NCBI GenBank assembly: GCA_050262155.1
Contig: CP189843.1
Span: forward strand, 868,001-932,000
Origin: Parvimonas sp000223315
Lineage (GTDB): Bacteria; Bacillota; Clostridia; Tissierellales; Peptoniphilaceae
Direction of reading: 5' to 3'
DNA: 64,000 nt
Shown: positions 1-9,300 of the stretch, piece after piece
Layout of the letters: each line of letters opens with the position of its first letter
Numbering within the stretch: the first letter of the stretch is position 1
Notes under the pieces: generated by a model
Databases searched by the model: none
What the model saw: only the letters and a program-made list of their open reading frames with translations
What the model was told of the DNA's origin: nothing
Made by a program: the position numbers and the translations under genes

Positions 1-858
1 CAAAATAAAGTCTTCAAAAGCTTTTGCAACTTCAAGATTTGGACTGTTTTTAAATATTGCAACTCCTTCAGGAACCCAGCATAAACCATCTTCAGGATAA
101 ATTGCTGTTAAATTATTTTTTTCAGCAACATCAAATGATGATTTATCAATTGGAATTATACCAATTCCAAATTCTCCGGCAACAGTTTTTTCTTGAGGAT
201 CTTTTCCTCTTTTTCCATAAAACTTAACATTATCATTTAATTTTTTGAAATAATCCCATGCTTTTTCTTCGCCATATAGGTCAATGAGTCCTTTTACATT
301 AGCAAAACTTGTTCCTGAAACTGCAGGGTTTGCCATTATTATTTCATCTTTATATTTAGGATCTACAATTTCAGCCCAAGTTTTTGGAACTGTAAGTCCT
401 TTTTCTTGTAAAATTTTATTATTTACTAAAAATCCAACAACTGTAACTCCCTTTGAAATCCAATATCCTTCATTATCCTTAAAGCCTTCTTTAATCTTAT
501 CAAATCCTTCAGGTTTATACATTTCTAAAAGCCCATCTGTTTTTGCTTTCATAAAAGCATCTATTCCACCACCGAACCATACGTCAGCACTTGGTTTTCC
601 ACCTTCAGCTTTTATCTTAGCAATAACTTGCCCACTTGACATTGAAAGAAATTCAACTTTAGCTTTTGTTTCTTCTGAAAACTTATCAAAAAGTTTTTTA
701 TACTTTTCAGATGTCGCAACTACATTTAATGTTTTTCCTTCAAAGTTCTTAGTAGTTTCTACTTTTGTTTGTTCTTTTTTATCTTCTGGTTTTTTAGCTT
801 GACAACCAACTAATACTAATCCAGCAAGCATTAAAGATAAAATTCTTGATTTTTTCAT
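1..858 (-). CDS. Ferric-iron-type ABC transporter substrate-binding lipoprotein, 3' end outside window
   Basis: Binds a small ligand outside the membrane and passes it to an ABC importer; Fe3+ is the likely ligand by family resemblance. The first 286 codons are in view. The N-terminus is a lipoprotein signal (MKKSRILSLM, then lipobox LVGC with Cys19). The body has the class-1 binding-protein pattern, including ADVWFGGGIDAF, MANPAVSGTSFANV, EEKAWDYFKKL and a GIGIIPIDKSS segment, typical of FbpA/FutA-like proteins. The ATG at 858 follows a good AGGAGG site. The permease and ATPase genes would lie beyond position 1. Related proteins carry phosphonate or polyamine ligands, so the substrate is inferred. 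Confidence 0.85.
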   Translation of the reverse strand, partial: MKKSRILSLMLAGLVLVGCQAKKPEDKKEQTKVETTKNFEGKTLNVVATSEKYKKLFDKFSEETKAKVEFLSMSSGQVIAKIKAEGGKPSADVWFGGGIDAFMKAKTDGLLEMYKPEGFDKIKEGFKDNEGYWISKGVTVVGFLVNNKILQEKGLTVPKTWAEIVDPKYKDEIIMANPAVSGTSFANVKGLIDLYGEEKAWDYFKKLNDNVKFYGKRGKDPQEKTVAGEFGIGIIPIDKSSFDVAEKNNLTAIYPEDGLCWVPEGVAIFKNSPNLEVAKAFEDFIL

Positions 859-919
859 ATCTTCCTCCTAAATTTATAGTCACCATAATTTACAAAAATT
901 ATGGAATAAATAAATGCAA

Positions 920-953
920 CTTTATAACAAAGTATAAAGCTATATATATTATA
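920..953 (-). promoter_or_regulatory. Extended -10 promoter with inverted repeat at the start site
   Basis: Reading the minus strand, TGCTATAAT (extended -10; TATAAT at 948-953) stands upstream of the binding-protein gene. Just downstream lies an inverted repeat CTTTATA-N6-TATAAAG (920-939), about where transcription would start. A second palindrome, CCATAATTT-ACAA-AAATTATGG, sits at 883-904 in the leader. Either could be a metal-regulator operator. No classic Fur box is seen. Confidence 0.45.
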
Positions 954-976
954 GCATATATTTTAAATTTATCATA

Positions 977-1255
977 ATTTTTTAACAATAAAATTTAAAC
1001 TTATTATAATAAAAATAATACTACTTTTTAAAGATTATTCAGAAAGATATTAATTATGTAAAAAAAAATTTTAGATAACAAAACTTTATAAAATTATAAA
1101 TTTTATCTATATTATATAATAATCATTGTTAAAATATAATATAACAATACTATTTAATTGATAATATTTTTAAAGCCTTTATTTATTAATATTTTTTTAA
1201 TATTTATGTTTTAATTTAGTGTTTTTGTGGAATAAAATAAAAGTATGTATTTCAT
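977..1255. other. AT-rich intergenic stretch between divergent genes
   Basis: Very AT-rich spacer between the minus-strand binding-protein gene and the plus-strand MATE gene. I see no open reading frame, RNA gene or convincing structure here beyond short A/T runs. Confidence 0.5.
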
Positions 1256-1270
1256 TACGGGAGGTGTTGT

Positions 1271-2665
1271 ATGAAAAAAGAAAGAAGTGAAATGATTTTA
1301 CATGGAAATATTTACAAAATTATTGCAATTATATCTATCCCAATTATTTTAAATAATTTTATTCAGCAATTATACTCTCTTGCAGATGCATTTTGGCTTG
1401 GAAAATTAGGAACTGCTGAATTTGCTTCAACAAGTTTTACTTGGCCTGTTATATTTTTATTTAATTCAATTGGTATCGGTCTTTCAATAGCTGCAATATC
1501 ATTAATTTCATAATTATTGGGAAGAAAAGATTTTTTACACGCACAAAAATATGCAGATACTTTGATAAATATTTCTTTATTATTCTCAATCGTATTTATG
1601 TTATTGGGATATTTTAGTGCTAATTTAATAGTAAATCTTATGGGTGCTAGTGGAGATCTTGCAAAATACAGTATAATATATTTAAAATATAGCTATTTTG
1701 GAATTCCATTTATATTTTTATATTATATATATTCATCAATTTTATCCGCTCAAGGAAAAAATACCATTCCTACTATGATTAGTACAGTCTGTGTTATATT
1801 AAATATGATTTTAAATCCATTTTTTATTTTTGATGTAATTCCATTTACTTCTCTTACAGGACTTGGTCTTGGAGTAAAAGGTGCAGCTTTAGCAACTGTA
1901 TTAACACAAGGAATTATGTGTTTAGTTGGTTTACTTCACTTAAGAATAAATAAAGATTTAATAAAATTAAATTTAAATAGCTTAGTTTACATAAAATGGG
2001 AAAAATCAATTTTAAAAAGAATCTACAGAATTACATTACCTTCAGTAATTGGACAAGTTGGTTCAGCTATAGGTTTCATGATAATGAACTCATTTATTCA
2101 AAGCTATGGAACTGAAACTGTAGCTGCTTATGGAATGGTTAATAGAATTAGTGGATTACTAAATATTCCACCTGGTGGAGTTGGTACTGCCATAACTTCA
2201 ATAATTGGACAAAATATTGGAAATAATAATATAAAAAGAGTAAAAGAAACATTTAAAAAAGCATCCATCATAATAATTATAATGTCATTGATTATTGCAT
2301 TTATAAGCTTTATATTTAGATATGAAATATTGTCATTCTTTATAAGTGCCCCAAAAGATTCAGTTCTTATGGTTCAAGCAAATAGCTATATGTTCTATAC
2401 ATTAATAACACTTGTAATGCTAAATATGTTTTTCGTATATCAAGGACTTTTCCAAGGTTCAGGAAACAGCAAATATTCAATGGCAATTGATATGATAAGA
2501 CTTTGGATAATAAGACTTCCTTTAATACTTTTCTTCAAGTATTTAACAGGATATGGAGCAACCGGAATTTGGCTTGCAATGGCAATTTCTAATGTTTTGG
2601 TTAGCATAATTGCTCATTTTATATATTTAAAAGGTGGATGGCAACAAGGCTCATTCTACAGATAA
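1271..2665 (+). pseudogene. MATE-family efflux pump interrupted by one in-frame stop
   Basis: Multidrug and toxin extrusion antiporter in two pieces of the same frame: 80 residues (1271-1513), a TAA at 1511-1513, then about 383 more residues to 2665. Joined, they make about 464 residues, a normal MATE length with 12 membrane segments. The opening (IIAIISIPIILNNFIQQLYS, LADAFWLGKLG) and the second half (RITLPSVIGQVGSAIG) are typical. The stop sits in AAISLIS-*-LLGRKD, where related pumps commonly have Gln, so a CAA to TAA change would explain it. The start follows GGGAGGTG. It may be a recent pseudogene, a sequencing error, or split translation from the TTG at 1517. Confidence 0.85.
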
Positions 2666-2670
2666 AAAAA

Positions 2671-2701
2671 TTAGGTTGGAAAATTTCCAACCTAATTTTT
2701 T
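2671..2701. terminator. Terminator after the MATE gene
   Basis: Near-perfect hairpin: TTAGGTTGGAAA (2671-2682) pairs with TTTCCAACCTAA (2684-2695), followed by T6. An A-run on the other side makes it usable from both strands. Confidence 0.9.
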
Positions 2702-2737
2702 TATCATAATTTTTATTAAAATTTCTAAATTACAAAA

Positions 2738-2761
2738 AAGACAGCGATTAATCACTGTCTT
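2738..2761 (-). terminator. Terminator of tsf
   Basis: Hairpin AAGACAG-CGATTAATC-ACTGTCTT. The single C/A mismatch on the plus strand becomes a G-U pair in minus-strand RNA, and the A6 at 2734-2739 gives the U-tract. Both point to tsf as its user. Confidence 0.85.
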
Positions 2762-2772
2762 AAAAAATATTT

Positions 2773-3843
2773 TTATAATCCCATTTGTTTTGCAACTTCT
2801 TCAGCAAAGTTTTCTTCTTTCTTTTCTAATCCTTCGCCTACTTCGAATCTAGTGTATTCTACTATTTCAATATTTCCACCTAATTCTTTTGCTTTATCAT
2901 TAACAGCTTCTAAAACTGTTTTACTATCATCTAATACATATTGTTGACTGAATAAAGCATATTGTTGATCAATCAAAGTATTATCTTGAATAAATCTTTC
3001 GATTTGTCCAGGTAAAATTTTATCCCAAATTTTTTCAGGTTTTCCTTGTTTCTTCAATTCTTCTTTTAATAATTCTTCTTCAGCTCTTAAAACTTCATCA
3101 GTTATTTGAGACATTGAAGCAAACTTCGGAATTCTCTTTAATTGTTTTCCAAGTCTAACTAATTCTTCATTTTCTTTTTCAATTGAACCTTTAAGAGCTA
3201 GATATTCTTTTTCAACAAATTCTGAATCTAAATCTTTATAACTTAAAAATTGTGGTTTCATTGCTGAAATATGCATACAAATGTTTTGTAATAAATCTTT
3301 TGCGCCTGCTTTTGTAGCTTCACTATCACATTTAGCTTTAAGGATAACACCTACTTTTTTATTAAAGTGAACATATCCACAAACTATACTATTTTCACAG
3401 CATGCTTTAGCAAATGCTAATCTTCTAACAACAATATTTTCTCCAATTGAAGAAATTTGTAATTTTAAAAATTCTTCAAAATTAGTTCCATCAATATTTG
3501 ATGCATTTAATTCTTCTATATTTTTTAATTCATTATCAAATACATGTTCAGTAACTTTTTTAGTTAATGCTACAAAGTTTTCGTTTTTAGCAACGAAATC
3601 TGTTTGTGAATTTACTTCTGTAAGAGCAGCTTTAGTATTATTTTCATCAATAACTAAAGTAATTAAACCTTCAGCAGCAACTTTGCTAGCTTTTTTAGCA
3701 GCTTTAGCTAACCCTTTTTCTCTTAAAAATTCAATAGCCTTTTCCATATCTCCATTAACTTCTTGTAATGCCTTTTTACATTCCATCATTCCGGCACCGG
3801 TAGTTTCTCTTAACTCTTTTACCAATTTTGCAGTAATTTCCAT
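2773..3843 (-). CDS. tsf: Translation elongation factor Ts
   Basis: Nucleotide exchange factor for EF-Tu in the cytoplasm. The N-terminal UBA-like domain (LVKELRETTGAGMMECKKAL, residues 7-26) and the TDFVAKNENF EF-Tu contact motif (about 81-90) are present. At 356 residues it is some 50 longer than the usual ~300. The extra length lies around residues 215-260 (Glu/Lys-rich, coiled-coil-like, then IPKFASMSQ) and near QQYALFSQQYVLDD. It follows rpsB with a hairpin in the gap. The start has a GGAGGGTTTT site just upstream. Confidence 0.97.
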   Translation of the reverse strand: MEITAKLVKELRETTGAGMMECKKALQEVNGDMEKAIEFLREKGLAKAAKKASKVAAEGLITLVIDENNTKAALTEVNSQTDFVAKNENFVALTKKVTEHVFDNELKNIEELNASNIDGTNFEEFLKLQISSIGENIVVRRLAFAKACCENSIVCGYVHFNKKVGVILKAKCDSEATKAGAKDLLQNICMHISAMKPQFLSYKDLDSEFVEKEYLALKGSIEKENEELVRLGKQLKRIPKFASMSQITDEVLRAEEELLKEELKKQGKPEKIWDKILPGQIERFIQDNTLIDQQYALFSQQYVLDDSKTVLEAVNDKAKELGGNIEIVEYTRFEVGEGLEKKEENFAEEVAKQMGL

Positions 3844-3870
3844 AAAACCCTCCTATAATATATAATCTAT

Positions 3871-3914
3871 AAAAAACAAGGTAAGGATAAATATTAAAAA
3901 TTTGAATCCTTACC
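3871..3914 (-). terminator. Intergenic terminator/attenuator between rpsB and tsf
   Basis: In minus-strand RNA, GGTAAGGAT and ATCCTTACC arms (plus 3880-3888 and 3906-3914) form a 9-bp stem followed by U6 (3871-3876). It lies after rpsB and before tsf, so it can lower tsf relative to rpsB transcription. Confidence 0.75.
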
Positions 3915-3935
3915 CCTTTAAATTCCACTTTCTAA

Positions 3936-4700
3936 TTATTCAGCTACTTCTTCAGAAACTTCTTCTACTTCTACTGTAACTTCTTCAACTACAACTTCTT
4001 CTGCTTCAACTTGTTCTCCTTGTTTAGCTTCAACAATAGCATTAGCAATTGTACCTGTTAATAATTTTACAGCTCTAATAGCATCGTCATTTCCTGGAAT
4101 AGCTATATCAACTTCATCTGGATCACAGTTAGTATCAACAACTCCTATAACAGGAATACCTAATATTTTTGCTTCATTTACAGCAATTTTTTCGTTCTTT
4201 GGATCTATAACGAAAAGAACATCTGGAAGTTTTTCCATTTCTTTAATTCCGCCTAAGAATTTTTCTAACTTTTCAGCTTCTCTTCTTAATTTAATTACTT
4301 CTTTCTTAGGTAATCTTTGGAAAGTTCCATCTTCTTCCATAAGTTCTAATTTCTTTAATCTTTCAATTCTCTTTCTTATAGTCTTATAGTTAGTTAACAT
4401 TCCACCTAACCATCTATGACTAACATAGAATTGTCCACTTCTTTTTGCTTCTGTTTCAACAGCTTCTTGAGCTTGTTTTTTAGTTCCAACAAAAAGAACT
4501 CTTCCACCATCAGCAACAATTTCTCTTACGAAATCATATGCTTGTTCAATTTGTTTTACAGTTTTTTGCAAATCTATAATATAGATTCCATTTCTTTCTG
4601 TAAAAATAAATCTTGACATTTTTGGATTCCATCTTCTAGTTTGATGTCCAAAATGTACCCCTGCTTCTAATAAATTTTTCATCAAAATTACTTGTGACAT
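3936..4700 (-). CDS. rpsB: 30S ribosomal protein S2
   Basis: Small-subunit protein, 254 residues. Family hallmarks: LLEAGVHFGHQTRRWNPKM (residues 10-28), RWLGGMLTNYKTI (about 96-108), PDVLFVIDPKNEKIAVNEA, and GIPVIGVVDTNCDPD. The last ~25 residues are an acidic Glu/Val tail, longer than in many homologues. The start follows AGGAGG. The leader is structured (see 4728-4784). It is the first gene of the rpsB-tsf operon. Confidence 0.98.
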   Translation of the reverse strand: MSQVILMKNLLEAGVHFGHQTRRWNPKMSRFIFTERNGIYIIDLQKTVKQIEQAYDFVREIVADGGRVLFVGTKKQAQEAVETEAKRSGQFYVSHRWLGGMLTNYKTIRKRIERLKKLELMEEDGTFQRLPKKEVIKLRREAEKLEKFLGGIKEMEKLPDVLFVIDPKNEKIAVNEAKILGIPVIGVVDTNCDPDEVDIAIPGNDDAIRAVKLLTGTIANAIVEAKQGEQVEAEEVVVEEVTVEVEEVSEEVAE

Positions 4701-4727
4701 TTTCTTACCTCCTGTTTTTTAGCCACC

Positions 4728-4784
4728 CATATTCATCAACTTGACAAGAACCTCTTTAGGCAACACTTGTTCAATCCGAATATG
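4728..4784 (-). promoter_or_regulatory. Structured 5' leader of rpsB, possible S2 autoregulation site
   Basis: The rpsB leader can fold into a three-tier stem: CATATTC with GAATATG (4728-4734 and 4778-4784), ACAAG with CTTGT (4744-4748 and 4766-4770), and a CCT/AGG tip (4751-4760). It lies between the start site and the ribosome-binding site, where ribosomal-protein operators usually sit. The protein ligand is inferred; I cannot match it to a named RNA family. Confidence 0.45.
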
Positions 4785-4801
4785 TGATTTTTCACCAAGA
4801 T

Positions 4802-4830
4802 ATTATAACATATTATATATTATTTTTCAA
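4802..4830 (-). promoter_or_regulatory. rpsB promoter
   Basis: On the minus strand, TTGAAA (4825-4830), a 17-base spacer and TATAAT (4802-4807). Predicted transcription start is near 4795. Confidence 0.8.
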
Positions 4831-4851
4831 TACATATATATATTTTTTTAC

Positions 4852-4881
4852 AAAAAAATCAGACTCAAGGTCTGATTTTTT
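4852..4881. terminator. Terminator after hup
   Basis: Stem ATCAGAC/GTCTGAT (4858-4864 and 4870-4876), A-run on the left and T-run on the right, so it can work for hup on the minus strand. Confidence 0.85.
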
Positions 4882-4896
4882 CATTCATCATCAAAA

Positions 4897-5175
4897 TTAT
4901 TTATTTACAATTTCTTTAAGTGATTTTCCAGCTTTGAATACTGGTGCTTTTGATGCTGGAATTTTAATAACTTCTTTAGGGTTTCTTGGGTTTCTTCCAC
5001 TTCTTGCTTTTCTTTCTCTAGCTTCGAAAGTTCCAAATCCAACTAATTGAACTTTTTCCCCTTTAACTAATGTTTCTTCAACAGTTTGAATAAAAGCGTT
5101 TAATGCTCTTTCAGCATCAACTTTTGTAATTTTTCCTTTTTCAGCCATACTAGCTAATAATTCAGATTTGTTCAT
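4897..5175 (-). CDS. hup: DNA-binding protein HU
   Basis: Histone-like nucleoid protein, 92 residues, binding DNA as a dimer. It carries the HU signature GFGTFEARERKARSGRNPRNPKE (split here as GFGTFEARERKA and RSGRNPRNP, residues about 47-70) and ends in KAGKSLKEIVNK. The start MNKSELLASMAEK is the family N-terminus and follows TAGGAGG. It is a single-gene unit with its own terminator. Confidence 0.97.
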   Translation of the reverse strand: MNKSELLASMAEKGKITKVDAERALNAFIQTVEETLVKGEKVQLVGFGTFEARERKARSGRNPRNPKEVIKIPASKAPVFKAGKSLKEIVNK

Positions 5176-5293
5176 TAAAATTTCCTCCTAAATACACTAT
5201 TATATTTAATAATTGCCTATAAAAATGGTATCTTAACCATTGTGCAATATTATTATATATTAATTTTCAAAAAATATCAAGCAATTTAGCCGA

Positions 5294-6280
5294 TTATTTG
5301 AAATTTTTTATTGGTAAATAGCTAACTTCTTTTTGAATCTTTTCAAATTCAGTCTTAAATTTTTCTGACATGATAGTTTTTTTCAATCCTTGCTTAATAC
5401 GTGACTTACTTTCATCAGAAAATTTATCATATTCTTCAACTATTTCATTTAATTTTATTATATGGTATCCAAATTTACTCTTAACAGGTTCACTAATTTC
5501 TCCAACTTTCAATTTAGCTGCAGCATCATAAAATTCTTGTACCATAACTCCCTTAGTGAAAGTTCCCAAAAGACCTTTATTTTTCTTAGCAGATGGATCT
5601 TTTGAAACTTCAACGGCTACATCTTCAAATTTTTCTCCGGCTTCTAAACGGCTCTTAACTTTTTTAGCATCTTCTTCATTTTCAACTAAAATATGACTTG
5701 CATTAATTTGTGGACCGTCAAAGTTACTTCCCTTATATTTTTCCATAATTTCTTCATCAGTTGGTTCGAAATTTTCAGAAAACCAAGTTTGGAATTTTGT
5801 AGAATATAGATTATCTTCAATCTTATATTTTAATTCATCTTCAGTAAGTTTAGCCTTTTCAAGTTGTTCATTAAACTTGTCGCCTAATTGCTCTTTAACT
5901 TTATTAAAATTATCTTCAATTTCTTCTTTTGTTACAGTTACTTTAGCAATTTCTTCTTCAGATTTTCCCTCATCTTTATATTCTTTTTCTAATTTAGCAA
6001 ATTTTTGTTTAACAACTTCAATATTAGAGAACATTTCTAAGATGTTTTGTTTTAGATTTAAAGAAGCTTTTTTGCCCTCATCAGTTGATTCATCATATTT
6101 TGCCTTTTGCTCATCTGTATAAGATGCAATTACTCTGTCATATTCTTTTTGAATTTGTTCCTCAGTAATATACTTATCCCCAATTTTTACCATAGCTCCT
6201 CTTGGCGCTTTAGCACAAGCAGTAAAAAGCATAGCTGAAAGTACTATTACACTTGCAAATTTTATTAATCTATTTTTCAT
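5294..6280 (-). CDS. prsA: PrsA-like peptidyl-prolyl isomerase lipoprotein
   Basis: Membrane-anchored foldase for secreted proteins, 328 residues. Signal peptide ends in lipobox FTAC (Cys21). An N-terminal SurA-like helical domain covers about residues 30-180, rich in Glu and Lys. The parvulin/rotamase domain (about 190-290) has INASHILVENEEDAKKV, KDPSAKKNKGLLGTF, and KSKFGYHIIKL. It stands between hup and mfd, with no shared promoter evident. The symbol is by family resemblance; other PpiC lipoproteins look alike. Confidence 0.88.
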   Translation of the reverse strand: MKNRLIKFASVIVLSAMLFTACAKAPRGAMVKIGDKYITEEQIQKEYDRVIASYTDEQKAKYDESTDEGKKASLNLKQNILEMFSNIEVVKQKFAKLEKEYKDEGKSEEEIAKVTVTKEEIEDNFNKVKEQLGDKFNEQLEKAKLTEDELKYKIEDNLYSTKFQTWFSENFEPTDEEIMEKYKGSNFDGPQINASHILVENEEDAKKVKSRLEAGEKFEDVAVEVSKDPSAKKNKGLLGTFTKGVMVQEFYDAAAKLKVGEISEPVKSKFGYHIIKLNEIVEEYDKFSDESKSRIKQGLKKTIMSEKFKTEFEKIQKEVSYLPIKNFK

Positions 6281-6354
6281 ACTTCTCTCCTTTTTGACTA
6301 ATATTTTAATCTTTTGATATTATACATCATTTTTTTAATAATGTCAAAGTTTTT

Positions 6355-9300
6355 TTAACAATTTTGCTTTAAAAATAGCAAATTTTCAACAAAATCAATA
6401 CTTTCTTCTAATTTTTTCTTATCATAATTATAAATCAATTCAGCATCTTCATTAAAATTAAACTCTATTTTTCTAAATAATGAATCAGAAATTCTGCCGA
6501 TTAACTCTAAAATACCTCTATCTGTCTGTCCAAACTTAAATACAACTGATTTTTCTCTCTCAATTATTTTAATAAAATTCAACTCTGTAGAAATACTTTT
6601 CAAATATGACACATTCATAACATTTAATACTGTTTTTGGAACATCTCCAAATCTGTCAGTTAACTCAGCATAGATTTCATTAAAATCTTCTTTCGATGTT
6701 ATTCCTGCAATTTTTCTATACATATCGATTTTTTGATTACTGTCTCCTATATAATTTGAAGGAATATATGCATCAACTGAAAGTTCTATTGTTGTTTGAT
6801 TTTTAATTTGTAATTTTTCTCCCTTAACAGTTTTTATACTTTCTTCAAGCATTCTTACATACATTTCATAACCAATTGTTTCTATATGTCCGGATTGACA
6901 TTCACCCAAGATATTTCCTGCCCCTCTAAGTTCTAAATCTCTCATAGCTATTTTAAAACCTGAACCAAATTCAGAAAAATCTCTTATAGCCATAAGTCTT
7001 TTTTCTGAAATTTCAGTTAAAACTTTATCCTTTTCATAAGTGAAATATGCATAAGCTCTTCTAGTTGATCGTCCTATTCTTCCCTTTAACTGATAAAGTT
7101 GAGATAATCCCATTTTATCAGCATCATATATAATCATAGTATTACAATTTTTTATATCCATACCTGTTTCAATAATTGTAGTACATAATAATATATCATA
7201 TTCTCCTTCTTGAAAATCATACATAATATTTTCTAACTCTTTGTTGGATAATTTACTATGTGCCATTGCAATTCTTGCATCAGGAACAAGCTTTGACAAT
7301 TCAACATACATCTTATCCATATCTTTAATTCTATTATATACAAAATAGACTTGTCCACCCCTATCTATTTCTTTATAAATAGCTTCACGAATTACAGAAT
7401 CATTATATTCTAAAACAAATGTAGCGATTGTTACTCTTTCCTCAGGTGCATCATCTAAAATACTCATATCCCTAATTCCAACTAAACTCATTTGCATAGT
7501 TCTTGGAATAGGTGTTGCAGATAGTGATAAGACATCAATATTTTCTTTAATTTTTTTTAATGATTCTTTATGTTTAACACCAAATCTTTGTTCTTCATCT
7601 ATTATTAGAAGTCCTAAATCTTTAAATTCTAAATTCTTTGATAATAATTTATGTGTACCTATTAGTAAATTCACTTTCCCGTTTTTTACATTTTTTAAAA
7701 TTTCTTTTTGTTTTATAGGACTTCTAAATCTGCTGAGCATTTCTATTTCAACAGGAAAATCTCCAATTCTTTCAATGGCAGTATTATAATGCTGTTGAGC
7801 AAGTATTGTAGTAGGAACTAAAAATGCAACCTGTTTATCATCCATCATAGCTTTAAAAGCTGCTCTTAAAGCTACTTCAGTCTTGCCGTAACCTACATCT
7901 CCACAAAGCAATCTATCCATAGGTTTAAATTGCTCCATATCTCTCTTGATTTCATTAATTGCCCTAAGCTGTGAATATGTTTCTTCATAAATAAAACTGT
8001 CTTCAAATTCTTTTTGCCATGTTGTATCTTCTGAAAATGCAAATCCTCTTATTTTATCCCTTTTCGCATATAGTTGAACTAAATCTATTGCAATTTCATC
8101 TAAAACTTTTTTAGCACGAGTTTTTGTTTTAACCCAATCATTAGAGCCCAATCTATTTAATTTTGGTCTATATCCGTCTTTTCCGATATATTTTTGAATT
8201 AAATTCATTTGATCTGTCGGAATATATAATTTATCATTTCCTTTATATAAAATTAAGATGTGATCCTTTACAATACCATCAACTTCTATCTGTTGAATTC
8301 CTCTATATTCTCCAATTCCATGATTTTCATGAACAACAAAATCTCCGACATTTAAGTCAGTGTAATCTAGTAAGGTATCTTTACTTTTCTTTTTTACTTT
8401 TTTAGAAGTCTTTTTTACAGTACCATAAATTTCTTTATGTGTTAAAAAAAGAACTTTTTGAATAGGATATTCAAATCCAGATTCTAAATTTAATGTAGAA
8501 ATCCCTAAAATAGAGCTTTTTAATTCAAATTCTAATCCTTGAAATATATTTGAATTTATATTCTCAGCAAATAAAATTTCCTTTAGGTTATTCGCTTTTT
8601 CAAATGAACCGGCAAAAATTACAATTTTATATCCTCTCTGCAATTTATATTTCAAACTCTGAAATAGCATATCAAATTTTCTATTGAATATTTCAGACTC
8701 AATAGTTTTTAAATTTACTATACTTTTAGGATTTATTATTTTTGTTCTTTTCAAAAGTTGTGTAAAATTTATTACGCTAAATTCTTTAATTCTTCTTAAG
8801 ATATTTTCAAAAGGAATTAAAATATCCTTATGAGAATCTAAAATCTCTGCGTTTTCAATAGAAAAAAGTACATTTTCATGAAATAAATTTTCTATTTCCA
8901 AATTTCTGTCATAAATTTTTAAAATATCTTCTGTGCAAACTATAGAATCTTGATCCAAATAATCTAAAAGTGTCGAATAACTACCTTTTCTTATATAAGG
9001 TGAAATTAAATCCATATTTGAAATATGATAATTTTCCTTTAAATCATTATAAATTTGATAAAATTTTTCTGTTGCTTTTTCAATATCTTTTCCAAATAAT
9101 TTTAACTTTTGTAACTTCTCAATATCTTTATTCAAACCGTTTAAAATATTTTCAACATCTGCTTTTGATAATACCATTTCTTTTGCAGGTATTATTTCTA
9201 CCTTCTGCAACTTTTCAACTGATCTTTGACTGTTTATGTCAAAAACACGTATAGAATCAACATCATCTCCAAATAACTCTATTCTTATTGGATTTTTAAA

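Noticed and set aside
284..802. 172-residue plus-strand reading frame
   Set aside because: It is antisense to the binding-protein gene, which has a lipobox and clear family motifs on the minus strand.
1271..1513. A separate 80-residue membrane protein
   Set aside because: It is in the same frame as the rest of the MATE gene and matches its N-terminus.
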